Below, one piece after another: positions 26,608 to 35,792 of a DNA stretch of 64,000 nt (positions within the stretch are counted from its first letter, which is position 1; every line of letters starts with the position of its first letter). Origin of the DNA: an uncultured Collinsella sp. (GTDB taxonomy: Bacteria > Actinomycetota > Coriobacteriia > Coriobacteriales > Coriobacteriaceae); assembly GCA_900541645.1 (NCBI GenBank), contig UQKQ01000007.1, forward strand, positions 57,473 through 121,472, read 5' to 3'. The notes below the pieces were generated by a model, which saw only the letters and a list, made by a program, of their open reading frames with translations, ran no database searches and was not told the DNA's origin. The position numbers and the translations under genes are program-made.

Positions 26608-27192
26608 TTAGTGATTCACCGGCGTCATGGTGCGCTCAAACAGCGCATCGACCACGTCGGCTATCTCGGGTCGACGCTCAAGATCGTGACCCGACTCCCA
26701 CCAATTTGTGAACAGTCGAATAATGCCACCGGCGATAAACTCCGATGTCGTCTCGAGCGAAACGGGCGCCAGGGCATCTTCGGCAAGCGAGCTCATCACA
26801 CGCTCGCGGATGGAACGCGCAATGCGGTCGCAAATCATGCCGGTCAGCATGCCCGACATGCTGCTGGCCAAAAGGTTATCCATGAGCTGCTCATGCGCCA
26901 GAATCATATTCATGGCATCGTCAAAGACCTCATGGCGAAGCGCCCGTACGTCATCAAGCGGCTCCGCGTCCGCTGCATCGGTCCGGTTTTGCGGCAAGCC
27001 CGTCATAAGCTCATCGATATAGAAGGCAAAGTAATCGTTTTTATCGCGAAAATGCTTATAGAACGTCGTGCGGCGAATCAGGGCCCGGTCGCAAAGCATG
27101 GCAACCGTCAAATCCTCAAACCGATGCTCTTCCAAGAGCTCGGTAAAAGCATCGAACAGGGCACGATAGGTTTTCTTGATGCGAAGGTCCAT
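26608..27192 (-). CDS. TetR-family transcriptional regulator
   Basis: 194 residues from the ATG at 27192, which gives a normal TetR N-terminus; the longer open frame adds an implausible Met/Thr/Cys-rich stretch. The helix-turn-helix is seen at FEDLTVAMLCDRALIRRTTFYKHFRDKND in two halves (about 26-53). The C-terminal ligand domain includes EFIAGGIIRLFTNWWESG, the TetR_C pattern of DhaS-like regulators. The gene converges on tRNA-Ser, ending 3 nt from its CCA. LemA lies divergently about 210 bp away, so it may control itself or lemA; no operator palindrome stands out. Confidence 0.85.
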   Translation of the reverse strand: MDLRIKKTYRALFDAFTELLEEHRFEDLTVAMLCDRALIRRTTFYKHFRDKNDYFAFYIDELMTGLPQNRTDAADAEPLDDVRALRHEVFDDAMNMILAHEQLMDNLLASSMSGMLTGMICDRIARSIRERVMSSLAEDALAPVSLETTSEFIAGGIIRLFTNWWESGHDLERRPEIADVVDALFERTMTPVNH

Positions 27193-27403
27193 CCATATCG
27201 CCATCCTCAAGGTGTAGACAGCATTCCTTAATTTGTCGCATATCTTACACCTGTACCACCCGTTCCATATTGGCGGCCCCTCCTTGGCGGAAACATAACG
27301 CTTACCGGAAAGTTCGGTATCGCCAAAGGTTGCGGGTATACTAGTAGCGTTACACCAACGGCAGCCGGCGCAAAACGCCGCTGCCATTCGAAACGGAGAC
27401 ATC

Positions 27404-27955
27404 ATGCTTCCCGTCATCATCGGTATCGTTGTTGTCGTTGTGATCGCCAGCGCCATCGCCGGCATCTACAACAACATGGTCACCAAGCGCAATCGCATCG
27501 ATAATGCCTGGCAGAACATCGACACGCAGCTGCAGCGCCGCAACGACCTGATCCCTAACCTGGTCGAGACCGTCAAGGGCTACGCCAAGCACGAGCAGGA
27601 CACGCTCGCCGCCGTAGTCAACGCGCGCAACGCCGCCGTGAGCGCCACCACCCCCGAGGCCAAGATGGAAGCGGACAACGTGCTGACCGGTGCGCTGCGC
27701 CAGCTCTTTGCCGTCGCCGAGGCCTACCCCGACCTTAAGGCAAATACCAACTTTACGCAGCTCCAGTCCACGCTCGAGGACACCGAGAACAAGGTGAGCT
27801 ACGCGCGCCAGAGCTACAACGATTGCGTGCTCAGCTACAACAACGCCATCCAGACGTTCCCGGCTGTTATCTTTGCCGGCATCTTCCAGTTTAAGGAGCG
27901 CCAGGGCTTCGAGGCCGCCGAGGCCGCCCGCCAGGCACCAACCGTCAAGTTCTAG
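27404..27955 (+). CDS. lemA: LemA-family membrane protein
   Basis: 183 residues with an N-terminal membrane helix (about 2-22) and an extracytoplasmic four-helix domain. The family signature follows the helix: YNNMVTKRNRIDNAWQNIDT, then QRRNDLIPNLVETVKGYAKH. A second conserved stretch is YARQSYNDCVLSYNNAIQTF. CGGAG precedes the ATG, and a TATACT box lies at 27337-27342. A strong hairpin terminator follows. LemA function is not settled in any organism. Confidence 0.92.
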   Translation: MLPVIIGIVVVVVIASAIAGIYNNMVTKRNRIDNAWQNIDTQLQRRNDLIPNLVETVKGYAKHEQDTLAAVVNARNAAVSATTPEAKMEADNVLTGALRQLFAVAEAYPDLKANTNFTQLQSTLEDTENKVSYARQSYNDCVLSYNNAIQTFPAVIFAGIFQFKERQGFEAAEAARQAPTVKF

Positions 27956-27990
27956 TGAGCCGTTGACGCATCCACAACCGTTTTTGCATA

Positions 27991-28027
27991 AACCGCCCCG
28001 TCGAATGCATACTTCGACGGGGCGGTT
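27991..28027 (+). terminator. Terminator of lemA
   Basis: A perfect 15-bp stem (AACCGCCCCGTCGAA and its complement) with a 7-nt loop followed by a pyrimidine-rich stretch, 35 nt beyond the stop. Confidence 0.85.
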
Positions 28028-28058
28028 TCCTTTGTCGCGAAGGTCCCCCTCAAGGCGC

Positions 28059-28261
28059 CGTGCATTTTTGTGAGTATTCAGCATGCCCGACAGCTTCGAG
28101 CGCCACGATAAATGCCAAAGACCGCGAATAATCCTGCAAATCAAACGCTATCAGCCCATAGCCCCGCCCATCATTCGTAGAAAACATCGATAAATCCCGA
28201 TTTTTCGCCCGAGGTCGGTATGCAAGGGCCTTCGATTGCAGAATACTCGCAAAAATGCACG
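28059..28261. mobile_element. MITE-like element of about 200 bp
   Basis: 21-nt terminal inverted repeats (28059-28079 and 28241-28261, one mismatch) bound an AT-richer interior unlike the neighbouring DNA. The minus strand holds a short open frame (YGLIAFDLQDYSRSLAFIV) with no recognised domain. No target-site duplication is obvious. Could also be a structured RNA gene. Confidence 0.5.
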
Positions 28262-28296
28262 TCACCACCACCCCCCACATGGCTCGAAGCAAAACA

Positions 28297-28318
28297 AAAG
28301 CGCGGCCAAAAGGCCGCG
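28297..28318 (-). terminator. Terminator downstream of ilvE
   Basis: CGCGGCC pairs with GGCCGCG around AAAA; on the minus strand it is followed by CTTTTGTTTTG. Confidence 0.6.
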
Positions 28319-28375
28319 TACCATCTTTAATTCAGATCTATATTGCCCGTAACGGCAGTACCGAGGTAACGCAGT

Positions 28376-28496
28376 CCCGAGGGCAACCTACCTTTCCGGC
28401 GCACTCCGCAGGACGAAAGAACCTCCGCCGCACGAAGTGCGCAGCGGAGGTTCTTTCATGTCCGAGGACGCGCCGGAAAGGTAGGTTGCCCTCGGG
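28376..28496. repeat. Long-arm hairpin element with a different core, copy G
   Basis: Perfect 27-bp arms (28376-28402 and 28470-28496) enclose a 67-nt core with its own inner hairpin (GAAAGAACCTCCGC and complement). Same layout as the family 1 elements, unrelated sequence. It starts 18 nt beyond the ilvE stop. Confidence 0.8.
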
Positions 28497-28514
28497 CCGG
28501 ACATACAAGGCAGC

Positions 28515-29567
28515 TTATGCGACGGTGTAAACCCAGTTGTGCTTATCCTCGACAGCACCGGACTGAATACCAGTCAGGGTCTCGCGAAGCTTCTTCATCA
28601 CAGGACCGATCTCGGTGCAGCCAGCCGGGAAGGTCACGGTCTCATCGGCACCGTAGACCTTGTTGTCGATCTCGCCCACCGGGGAGATGACGGCAGCGGT
28701 GCCGCACAGGCCGCATTCCACAAAGGTGCCGGCCTTGACCTCGGCCCACTCGACGGGACGCTGGTCGACGGTCATGCCCAGATCCTCGGCAACCTGAACG
28801 AGCGAGCGACGGGTGATGGAGGGCAGGATGGAGTCGGTGTGCGACTGAGGAACGACGAGGGTGCCGTTCTCCTTCACGAACAGAACGTTCGCGCCACCGG
28901 TCTCCTCGACATAGGTGCGGGACTCGGAGTCGAGATACAGGTTCTCGGCATAACCCTCGCGATGGGCCTCCATCGTGGGCTTGAGGGACATGGCGTAGTT
29001 CAGGCCGGCCTTGATATTGCCGGTGCCGTGCGGTGCGGCGCGGTCGTACTCGGAAACGCGCAGCTTGACGGGCTTGAGGCCGCCCTTAAAGTACGGACCG
29101 ACCGGGGTCACGAGAATGCGGAACGTGTACTCAGGAGCGGGAGCCACGCCGATCACGTCACCGGAGCCGATCATAAACGGACGCACGTACAGGGTCGCAC
29201 CAGAACCGAAGGGCGGAACCCAAGCGGCGTTGGCAGAAACGACCTGCTTGACGGCCTCAACAAACTTATCCTTGGGGAACGGGGGCATCTCGAGGCGCTG
29301 GGCAGAGTTATACATGCGCTCGGCGTTCATGTCGGGACGGAAGCAGACGATGCTGCCGTCCTCGGCGGTGTAGGCCTTCAGGCCCTCAAAGACCTCCTGG
29401 CAATAATGGAAGATGCCGCCGCACTCGGAGACATGCAAGGTGTGGTCGGTGGTCAGGCCGCCCTCGTCCCACTCGCCGTCCTTCCAATGAGCCTCGTAGC
29501 TGTAATCGGTCTTCATGTAGCCAAAGCCGAGGCTACCCCAATCGATATCCTTCTTCTCGACAGTCAT
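28515..29567 (-). CDS. ilvE: Branched-chain amino acid aminotransferase
   Basis: PLP enzyme of fold type IV, 350 residues. It exchanges the amino group between glutamate and the 2-oxo acids of Val, Leu and Ile. The PLP lysine is in TGNIKAGLNYAMSLKP. Other signatures are YVRPFMIGSGDVIGVAP, VEETGGANVLFVKENG and CGLCGTAAVISPVGEI. The N-terminus (DIDWGSLGFGYMKTDY) matches the actinobacterial/eukaryotic-type subclass. ATG at 29567 has AAGGAG 7 nt upstream; the 50 residues before it in the open frame are Arg-rich and not conserved-looking. A TACAAT lies at 29721-29726. Single gene. Confidence 0.94.
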   Translation of the reverse strand: MTVEKKDIDWGSLGFGYMKTDYSYEAHWKDGEWDEGGLTTDHTLHVSECGGIFHYCQEVFEGLKAYTAEDGSIVCFRPDMNAERMYNSAQRLEMPPFPKDKFVEAVKQVVSANAAWVPPFGSGATLYVRPFMIGSGDVIGVAPAPEYTFRILVTPVGPYFKGGLKPVKLRVSEYDRAAPHGTGNIKAGLNYAMSLKPTMEAHREGYAENLYLDSESRTYVEETGGANVLFVKENGTLVVPQSHTDSILPSITRRSLVQVAEDLGMTVDQRPVEWAEVKAGTFVECGLCGTAAVISPVGEIDNKVYGADETVTFPAGCTEIGPVMKKLRETLTGIQSGAVEDKHNWVYTVA

Positions 29568-29796
29568 ATGTCGCTCCTTACATACACAGTTGCATACTCG
29601 CGAACTCGCACGCAAGGACCGAGGCCGACCGCGTCGCAACGTCGCACGCCCGGAGCGTAGAGCCGGACGGGACACGCGAACGGCATCAAAGCCAATGGCA
29701 CGTCGATTCGCATGCACGAGATTGTACTCCGCACGCGCGTCGGATAAAACGTTTTTCTTTAACTAACTAAAGTATTTTCATTTGACCGAAACTAAA

Positions 29797-29828
29797 GAGG
29801 CCCGCCACCGTAAACGGTGACGGGCCTC
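29797..29828. terminator. Hairpin after the dedA gene
   Basis: A 14-bp stem with one mismatch (29797-29810 and 29815-29828) and a TAAA loop, 29 nt beyond the dedA stop. Confidence 0.75.
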
Positions 29829-29856
29829 AACGACACGATTTGTGCGCCGGCTCGAG

Positions 29857-30504
29857 CTATGCGTTCTTTTTGCCCAGCTTAGCCTTAACCAAGCCGACCA
29901 CGGTCGGGATGATCGACACGGCGACAATGCCGATAATCAGCAGCTCAAAGTGCTCCTGCACAAAGGGAATGCCGCCAAAGAAGTAGCCCAGCAGCGTAAA
30001 GACCGTCGACCAGGTAATGCCGCCCAGCACGTTAAAGACAACGAAGTTGCGCCAATGCATGCCGCCCATGCCGGCGATAAAGGGCACAAAGGTGCGGATG
30101 AACGGGAAGAAGCGGCCGAGGAAGATGGCCAGATGGCCCCACTTATCCAGGAAATCCTCGGACTTTTTGATGCGCTCGGGCGTCATGGCCTTTACCTTGC
30201 CCGAGGCGATGATCTTGCGGCCAAAGAAGTGGCCGATCATAAAGTTGCACTGATCGCCCAGGATGGCTGCGGCCCATGCGGTGGCCAGAAGCGCCACGAT
30301 GTTAAAGCCGCCGTTGTGGGCAAAGAAGCCCGAGGCAAACAGCAGCGAGTCGCCGGGAAGGAACGGGAAGAACACCACGCCTGTCTCAATGAAGATGATC
30401 AGGAACACGCAGCCGTAGGCCATAAGCGGGCCGGCGGCGATCCAGCTGGCGATCGCAGCGCGCGGATCCTTAAGCAGCTCGGCAATGAAATTGATGAAAC
30501 CCAT
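29857..30504 (-). CDS. DedA-family membrane protein
   Basis: 215 residues with about five hydrophobic segments. Family signatures are the FIETGVVFFPFLPGDSLLF segment with its acidic residue, and GRFFPFIRTFVPFIAGMGGM with the two conserved arginines. DedA proteins are undecaprenyl-phosphate or phospholipid flippase-type transporters that support envelope stress and membrane potential homeostasis. ATG at 30504 is preceded by GAGAGG. It is divergent from cysE with about 220 bp between them. Confidence 0.9.
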   Translation of the reverse strand: MGFINFIAELLKDPRAAIASWIAAGPLMAYGCVFLIIFIETGVVFFPFLPGDSLLFASGFFAHNGGFNIVALLATAWAAAILGDQCNFMIGHFFGRKIIASGKVKAMTPERIKKSEDFLDKWGHLAIFLGRFFPFIRTFVPFIAGMGGMHWRNFVVFNVLGGITWSTVFTLLGYFFGGIPFVQEHFELLIIGIVAVSIIPTVVGLVKAKLGKKNA

Positions 30505-30727
30505 GAAGTAAAACCTCTCAGTTGTGGGCGCGGATACGTCCAAGTTGACCAGTATACGGTTGCGGCGCGAGCACGGGCCAAACCCCTCAAAAGTCTTACT
30601 TCATTACCAGCAAGTTTGCATAACTGACACCTGTCGCGCAAAGCCGCCAAGATTGTTCTTCCTAATCCCTAGCGAATCGCTATACTTTATTGAATCGCAT
30701 TGCCATGGCGCTAAGGGAGGGCGGCCG

Positions 30728-31432
30728 GTGAGCTTTATCAATACCATTCGCGAGGACATCAAGACCGTCCAGGCGCAGGACCCCGCCGCACAAAGCGGTC
30801 TGGTCATCTTCCTTTCCTATCCTGGCCTGCACGCCAAGTGGAACCACGTGCCCGAGCACTGGCTCTGGGAGCACGGTCATCGCTCGCTCGCCCGTGTGCT
30901 CTCGCAAATCACCCGCCACATCACCGGCGTCGAGATTCATCCCGCCGCACAAATCGGCAAGCATTTCTTTATCGACCACGCCATGGGCGTCGTCATCGGC
31001 GAAACCACCGTCGTGGGCGACAACTGCGTGCTCTACCAGGGCGTTACGCTCGGCGGCACCGGCAACGAGACCGGCAAGCGCCACCCCACCCTGGGCGACA
31101 ACGTCACCGTGGGCACGGGCGCCAAGGTGCTCGGCAACATTCGCATCGGCGACAACGTCAAGATCGGCGGCAACTCGGTCGTCGTCAAGGACGTGCCCGA
31201 CAACTGCACCGTCGTGGGTGTGCCTGGGCGCATCATCAAGCGCAACGGCTGCCGCGTGTTCGAGGAGAGCTTCGACGCCAAGCAGCATCGCGAGTACATG
31301 CCCGACGATGCCGCCGAGCAGAGCGCCCTCAACCGTCAGGGCATCACCGAAAACGCCCGTCGCGTCAAGGAACTCGAGCAAGAGGTGGCCGAGCTCAAAG
31401 CCCTCGTCGCCAAGCTCGTGGACGAGCGCTAA
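30728..31432 (+). CDS. cysE: Serine O-acetyltransferase
   Basis: 234 residues with GTG start (GGGAGG upstream). It acetylates L-serine with acetyl-CoA for cysteine synthesis. The N-terminal helical part is short, as in Gram-positive CysE. The left-handed beta-helix of hexapeptide repeats spans about 75-165, with the catalytic FIDHAMGVVIGETTVVGDNC and the acetyl-CoA loop GGTGNETGKRHPTLGD. The last 60 residues form a coiled coil (KELEQEVAELKALVAKL), unusual for CysE and perhaps for partner binding. TATACT at 30681-30686 may be its -10 box. No cysK is nearby. Confidence 0.93.
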   Translation: MSFINTIREDIKTVQAQDPAAQSGLVIFLSYPGLHAKWNHVPEHWLWEHGHRSLARVLSQITRHITGVEIHPAAQIGKHFFIDHAMGVVIGETTVVGDNCVLYQGVTLGGTGNETGKRHPTLGDNVTVGTGAKVLGNIRIGDNVKIGGNSVVVKDVPDNCTVVGVPGRIIKRNGCRVFEESFDAKQHREYMPDDAAEQSALNRQGITENARRVKELEQEVAELKALVAKLVDER

Positions 31433-31470
31433 GGCCGCGGGCAGCCGCCACAGCATGAACGCCAACACAA

Positions 31471-31505
31471 AAGGCGCGCTGGGGAATCCGCCCCCGGCGC
31501 GCCTT
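31471..31505 (+). terminator. Terminator of cysE
   Basis: A 14-bp GC-rich stem (AAGGCGCGCTGGGG with CCCCCGGCGCGCCTT) with tail CTTTT. Confidence 0.85.
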
Positions 31506-31543
31506 CTTTTCGATGTGGCATGCGGGACTGCCCCTTTGTCACC

Positions 31544-33550
31544 TTATGCGAACTGGCTTAGGTAGAGGTCGGCGTAAGCGCCCTCGGCAGCCAGCAGCTC
31601 CTTGTGCGTACCCTGCTCGATGATATTGCCGTGGTCCATGACCAGGATGAGGTCGGCATCGACGATCGTCGACAGACGGTGCGCGATCACAAAGCTCGTG
31701 CGCCCGCGCATGAGCGCGTCCATAGCACGGCCGATGGCGAGCTCGGTGCGCGTGTCCACGCTCGACGTCGCCTCGTCCAGGATGAGGATCGCCGGGTTGT
31801 TGAGCAGCACACGCGCGATGGTCAGCAGCTGACGTTGGCCCTGGCTGATGCTCTCGGCATCGTTAGCCACACGCGTGTCGTAACCCTGCGGCATAGTGCG
31901 CACAAAGAAGTCGACCTGAGCGGCACGTGCGGCCGCGACAATCTCCTCGCGCGTCGCCTCGGGACAGCCATAGGCGATGTTCTCGGCAATGGTGCCATCG
32001 AACAGCCAGGCGTCCTGCAACACCATGCCAAACTGCTGGCGCAGCTCGCCGCGGTCCATGCGGCTCGTGTCCACACCGTCGAGGGTAATGCGGCCACCGT
32101 CGATCTCGTAGAAGCGCATGAGCAGATTGATGAGCGTGGTCTTACCCGCACCCGTGGTTCCCACCACCGCGATCTTTTGGCCCGGCTCGGCGGTAAACGA
32201 CACGTCGCGCATGAGCGGCTTGTCGGGCGCATAGCCAAAACGCACGTGTTCAAAGGCAATACGGCCCTCCACCTTGCCCGGCAGCTTGGCGGCGGCCGCC
32301 GGCAACGGATCGGCTTCCATCTCGGGCTCATCGAGCAGGTCGAACACGCGCTCCGCACTCGCCAGCGCGCTCTGCAGCGAGTTGAAAGTGAATGACAGCT
32401 GCGTCATGGGCTCGGATGCCTCGTAGATAAACTGGAAGAACGCCTGGAACACGCCGACGGTCATGTGGCCAGCAACCAGCATGCTGCAGCCCACCAGCGC
32501 AATCACGATCTGCGCCAGGCGGCCGATAAAGCGCACCGCGGGGCCGACGGCGTTAATCATGAAGTCGGCCTTGGTGCTCACGCGCGCCAGCTCCTTCGAA
32601 GCCTCGTGCACCTCGGCAGAACTCTGGCGCTCACGGTTGAACGCACGAATCACCAGACGGCCCGAGTAGCCTTCCTCGACCGCGCTCGTAATCTTGGACA
32701 CCCACTCCTGGCGCTCGCCCGTCACATCGTGCGTGCGGCGCGAAACGACCTTCGTCACCAGCAGCGAAAGCGCCGTAAAGAACAAAAAGACAAGCGTGAG
32801 CGGCACGCTAAACACGAACATCACGCTCACGGCGCCCACCACGGTACCGATCGACACCAGAAGCTGCAGCAAGCCGCGCTGCATGCTCTCAGACATCTTG
32901 TCTAAGTCGTTGGTCGCACGGCTAACGACCTCGCCGGGACGATGCGCATCAAAGAAGGCAAGCGGCAGACGGTTGAGCTTTTGAGCGATGCGGTTACGCA
33001 GGTGCAGGTTGAGGCGTTCGGCCACGCTCGACATCAAAAAGCTCTGGAGCGCGTAGAACGAGGCAGCGGCCGTCCAGATCATAAAGTAGATGAAGATGGT
33101 CCTGCCGCAGTTCTCCCAGGTGATGTTGAAGGTGGTGTCGTTGGCAAACGCCACCTGAATGTGGCCCCACAGCTCATCGATCACGCGGGCGCTATATGCC
33201 GGCGCAGCGGTGTTAAAGATGGCATAGAACACGATGCTCGCGAACACGATATAGAAGCGCCAATGGTCACCGGCAGCCTCGCTCCACAGGCGGCGCACCG
33301 TCGCCCAGGTGTCGCGGGGTTTCTCGTCCTCGTCCTCGTCGTCCACATCGCGCATGCGCTCTGCCTCAGCGCGGGCGCGCTCGTCCTCGGCGCGTTCGTT
33401 TTCCTCGTAGAGCGCTTGGCGGCGAGCCTCGCGCTCGGCTGCAGCCTTGGCGGCCTCGTCCAGCTCGGGTGCTACGGCAGCCGTTTCCTCAACCAGTCCC
33501 GCGGCAACGGCGTCATCAACGCTGGCCTGCTTCCTGAGCTCCTCGGTCAT
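31544..33550 (-). CDS. ABC exporter, ATP-binding/permease subunit with canonical catalytic site
   Basis: 668-residue half-transporter. A charged N-terminal extension of about 95 residues (EEAT/DEDEDEK-rich) precedes the six-helix membrane domain, longer than usual. Nucleotide domain: Walker A GTTGAGKTT, noncanonical signature ISQGQRQLL, Walker B LILDEATSSVD with the catalytic Glu. ATG at 33550 sits 1 nt after the stop of the upstream subunit with GGGAGG upstream. With that subunit it forms a heterodimeric exporter under the MarR gene at the head of the operon. The pair is a paralogue of the one at 20411-24133. Efflux of a toxic compound is plausible given the regulator. Confidence 0.9.
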   Translation of the reverse strand: MTEELRKQASVDDAVAAGLVEETAAVAPELDEAAKAAAEREARRQALYEENERAEDERARAEAERMRDVDDEDEDEKPRDTWATVRRLWSEAAGDHWRFYIVFASIVFYAIFNTAAPAYSARVIDELWGHIQVAFANDTTFNITWENCGRTIFIYFMIWTAAASFYALQSFLMSSVAERLNLHLRNRIAQKLNRLPLAFFDAHRPGEVVSRATNDLDKMSESMQRGLLQLLVSIGTVVGAVSVMFVFSVPLTLVFLFFTALSLLVTKVVSRRTHDVTGERQEWVSKITSAVEEGYSGRLVIRAFNRERQSSAEVHEASKELARVSTKADFMINAVGPAVRFIGRLAQIVIALVGCSMLVAGHMTVGVFQAFFQFIYEASEPMTQLSFTFNSLQSALASAERVFDLLDEPEMEADPLPAAAAKLPGKVEGRIAFEHVRFGYAPDKPLMRDVSFTAEPGQKIAVVGTTGAGKTTLINLLMRFYEIDGGRITLDGVDTSRMDRGELRQQFGMVLQDAWLFDGTIAENIAYGCPEATREEIVAAARAAQVDFFVRTMPQGYDTRVANDAESISQGQRQLLTIARVLLNNPAILILDEATSSVDTRTELAIGRAMDALMRGRTSFVIAHRLSTIVDADLILVMDHGNIIEQGTHKELLAAEGAYADLYLSQFA

Positions 33551-33551
33551 G

Positions 33552-35288
33552 CTACTCACCTCCCTTCATCTGCGATTCCGCGATGGCGCGGTACACCTCG
33601 CAGGTTTCCATAAGCTCGCCATGCGTGCCCAAGCCCACAACCTCGCCGTCCTTGAGCACGACGATCTGGTCGGCGTGCAAGATCGTCGAGATGCGCTGGG
33701 CGATGATGAGCACCGCGGCATCGCGCGTCTCGTCCTGCAGCGCATGGCGCAGTGCCGCATCGGTCTTAAAGTCCAGGGCCGAAAAACTGTCATCGAAGAT
33801 ATACAGATCGGCATGCTTCATGAGCGCACGGGCGATTGCCAAACGCTGGCGCTGACCGCCCGAAAAGTTCGTGCCGCCCTGGGATACCGGCGTATCGAGC
33901 CCCTGCGGCTGATCGAGCACAAAGGTGCTCTGGGCAACCTGGAGCGCATGAAGCATGTCGGCCTCAGTTGCGTCTTCATTGCCAAAGCGCAGATTGCTTG
34001 CCACGGTGCCCGAGAACAGCCATGCCTTTTGCGGCACATAGGCAATGCGCCCGCGTATCTCGCCTTGCGAAAGCTCGCGCAGGTCGACGCCGTCTAGGCG
34101 AATGGCGCCCTTGGTGGCATCGTGGAAGCGCAGCAGGAGCTTGGCCACCGTCGATTTGCCCGAGCCCGTCGAGCCGACGATCGCGGTCGTCTGACCGCGG
34201 CGACAGGTAAAGCTCAGATTGCACAGCGTGTCCTCGTCGGCGTCGTCAAAACGAAACGACATATGATCGAACACGGCGACCGCGTCGGCTCCGTCTGCGG
34301 ACTCAGGCGCCCCGTCGCCCAGCGTAGCCTTGCCGTCCACGATGCTCGGCTCGATTTCGAGCACCTGCTGCGCACGGTTGAGGCACGCCGCGGCGCGCGG
34401 AAGCGTCAGAATCACCATCTGCGCCATCATCACAAAGAAAAGAATCAGGATCGCGTATTCCAACACGGCCGAAATGCTGCCGATTTGCATGGCGTGGACG
34501 CCCACGCGGTTGCCGCCCACCCACAGCACCGCCACCTCGGCGATGTTCATCAAAAAGAAGCTGGAGCTGTCGAGGCCCACAAACAGGTGGTTGACCTTGA
34601 TGGCGTTGGCCGCGTAATCGCTAAACACCTCGTCCAGGCGCTGCTCCTCGTGGCGCTCCTTGTTAAATGCGCGGATGACGCGCACGCCCACGATGTTCTC
34701 GCGCAGCACCACGTTCATGCGGTCGATAAAGCTCTGCAGGCGCATAAAAATCGGCGCGGCGTTAGCCACCGTAAAGACCGCCGCCACCAGCACGATCGCA
34801 ACCACCACGCCCAGCAGCGTGCCCATGGCGGGATCGATGAACCAAGCAAAAATGATGCCTGCCACGGCCAAGAATGGCACCGGCAACACCAGCTGAATCG
34901 TCTGAAGGACAGCTTGCTGAATCACGTTGATGTCGTTGAGCGAGCGTGTGATCATCGAACCCGTGCCAAAGCGCTCAAAGTCGCTGGCGGACAGCTCGAG
35001 CGACTTGTCGTACACGGCATTGCGGATATCGCAGGCCACGTTGGCGGCCAGGCGCGCCGAAAGATAGCAGCCCAGCACCGTGCCGCCGCTGGCCATGCCG
35101 GTCGCGATAAGCATGTACAGGCCGTTACGTAAAATATAGTCGACATCGCCCGTGGTAATACCGGTGTTGACCATGTTCGCCAGCATCGTGGGAACCAACA
35201 GCGTACCGACGTTATCTATCAGCACCGCAAACAGCGTCACCGCAATCAGACCGCGGTACGGCCTCATAAACCTCATTAAGAGTCGCAT
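33552..35288 (-). CDS. ABC exporter, ATP-binding/permease subunit with degenerate catalytic site
   Basis: 578-residue half-transporter with six membrane segments. Nucleotide domain: Walker A GSTGSGKST, normal signature FSGGQRQRL, and a Walker B (YIFDDSFSALD) in which Asp replaces the catalytic Glu. Its start overlaps the end of the marR frame by 13 nt with GAGGGGG upstream, so it is translationally coupled to the regulator. It pairs with the following subunit. Confidence 0.9.
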   Translation of the reverse strand: MRLLMRFMRPYRGLIAVTLFAVLIDNVGTLLVPTMLANMVNTGITTGDVDYILRNGLYMLIATGMASGGTVLGCYLSARLAANVACDIRNAVYDKSLELSASDFERFGTGSMITRSLNDINVIQQAVLQTIQLVLPVPFLAVAGIIFAWFIDPAMGTLLGVVVAIVLVAAVFTVANAAPIFMRLQSFIDRMNVVLRENIVGVRVIRAFNKERHEEQRLDEVFSDYAANAIKVNHLFVGLDSSSFFLMNIAEVAVLWVGGNRVGVHAMQIGSISAVLEYAILILFFVMMAQMVILTLPRAAACLNRAQQVLEIEPSIVDGKATLGDGAPESADGADAVAVFDHMSFRFDDADEDTLCNLSFTCRRGQTTAIVGSTGSGKSTVAKLLLRFHDATKGAIRLDGVDLRELSQGEIRGRIAYVPQKAWLFSGTVASNLRFGNEDATEADMLHALQVAQSTFVLDQPQGLDTPVSQGGTNFSGGQRQRLAIARALMKHADLYIFDDSFSALDFKTDAALRHALQDETRDAAVLIIAQRISTILHADQIVVLKDGEVVGLGTHGELMETCEVYRAIAESQMKGGE

Positions 35289-35788
35289 GTGTCCCCCTCG
35301 CCCTTATCGTCAGCCTCGTTCTCGGCGGCCACTTGCCGTTTAAATGCCTCGCACTCTTCGTTCAGAACATGGGAGAATTTACCGACCAGGCGCATGATCT
35401 CGCGCTGTTCCCACGGCTCGAGCGCTTCGAATGCCTGTTGCTCGGCTTTTTGCGCCGGTAACGCGTAGCGCTTGGCAAACCGCACGCCTTCTTCGGTCAA
35501 TCGCACAACCTTGTTCTTACGACTGCCCTCGGCAAACTCCAACGTCGCAAGCCCTCGCGCCCTAAGCGTCTTGATCGCCGAATTGATGGTCTGTTTGCTG
35601 TAGAACCATTCACTCGTCAGCCGACTCACGGCAACGCTTCCGCCCGCTGCACTCGTGTCGACGAGCATCCAGTAGGCGCAGTCCGAAAGACCGCAGGTAC
35701 GCGCGAACTCCGAATAGATACGGTCAAGCCCGTTAAGCATCCGGTCGAAATCGACCAGGCTAACTGCACTATTCATCTCTCCCACCAT
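35276..35788 (-). CDS. MarR-family transcriptional regulator
   Basis: 170 residues. A winged helix-turn-helix runs from about 40 to 110 (VAVSRLTSEWFYSKQTINSA, then LATLEFAEGSRKNKVVRLTEEG). The C-terminal helices end in a highly acidic tail. It heads a three-gene operon with two ABC half-transporters. Two 18-bp copies of TAGTCCGAGTTTTGACYA lie in its promoter, so it is very likely autorepressed. The start may be the ATG at 35788 or the one four codons on; neither has a well-spaced ribosome binding site. Confidence 0.88.
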   Translation of the reverse strand: MVGEMNSAVSLVDFDRMLNGLDRIYSEFARTCGLSDCAYWMLVDTSAAGGSVAVSRLTSEWFYSKQTINSAIKTLRARGLATLEFAEGSRKNKVVRLTEEGVRFAKRYALPAQKAEQQAFEALEPWEQREIMRLVGKFSHVLNEECEAFKRQVAAENEADDKGEGDTCDS

Positions 35789-35792
35789 TCGA

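Noticed and set aside
28050..28292. An 80-residue frame over the MITE-like element as a gene
   Set aside because: It starts outside and ends beyond the inverted repeats, and lacks a ribosome binding site. Kept only as a remark.
29568..29796. T-box or leader-peptide control of ilvE
   Set aside because: No T-box sequence, no run of branched-chain codons and no attenuator stem are visible.
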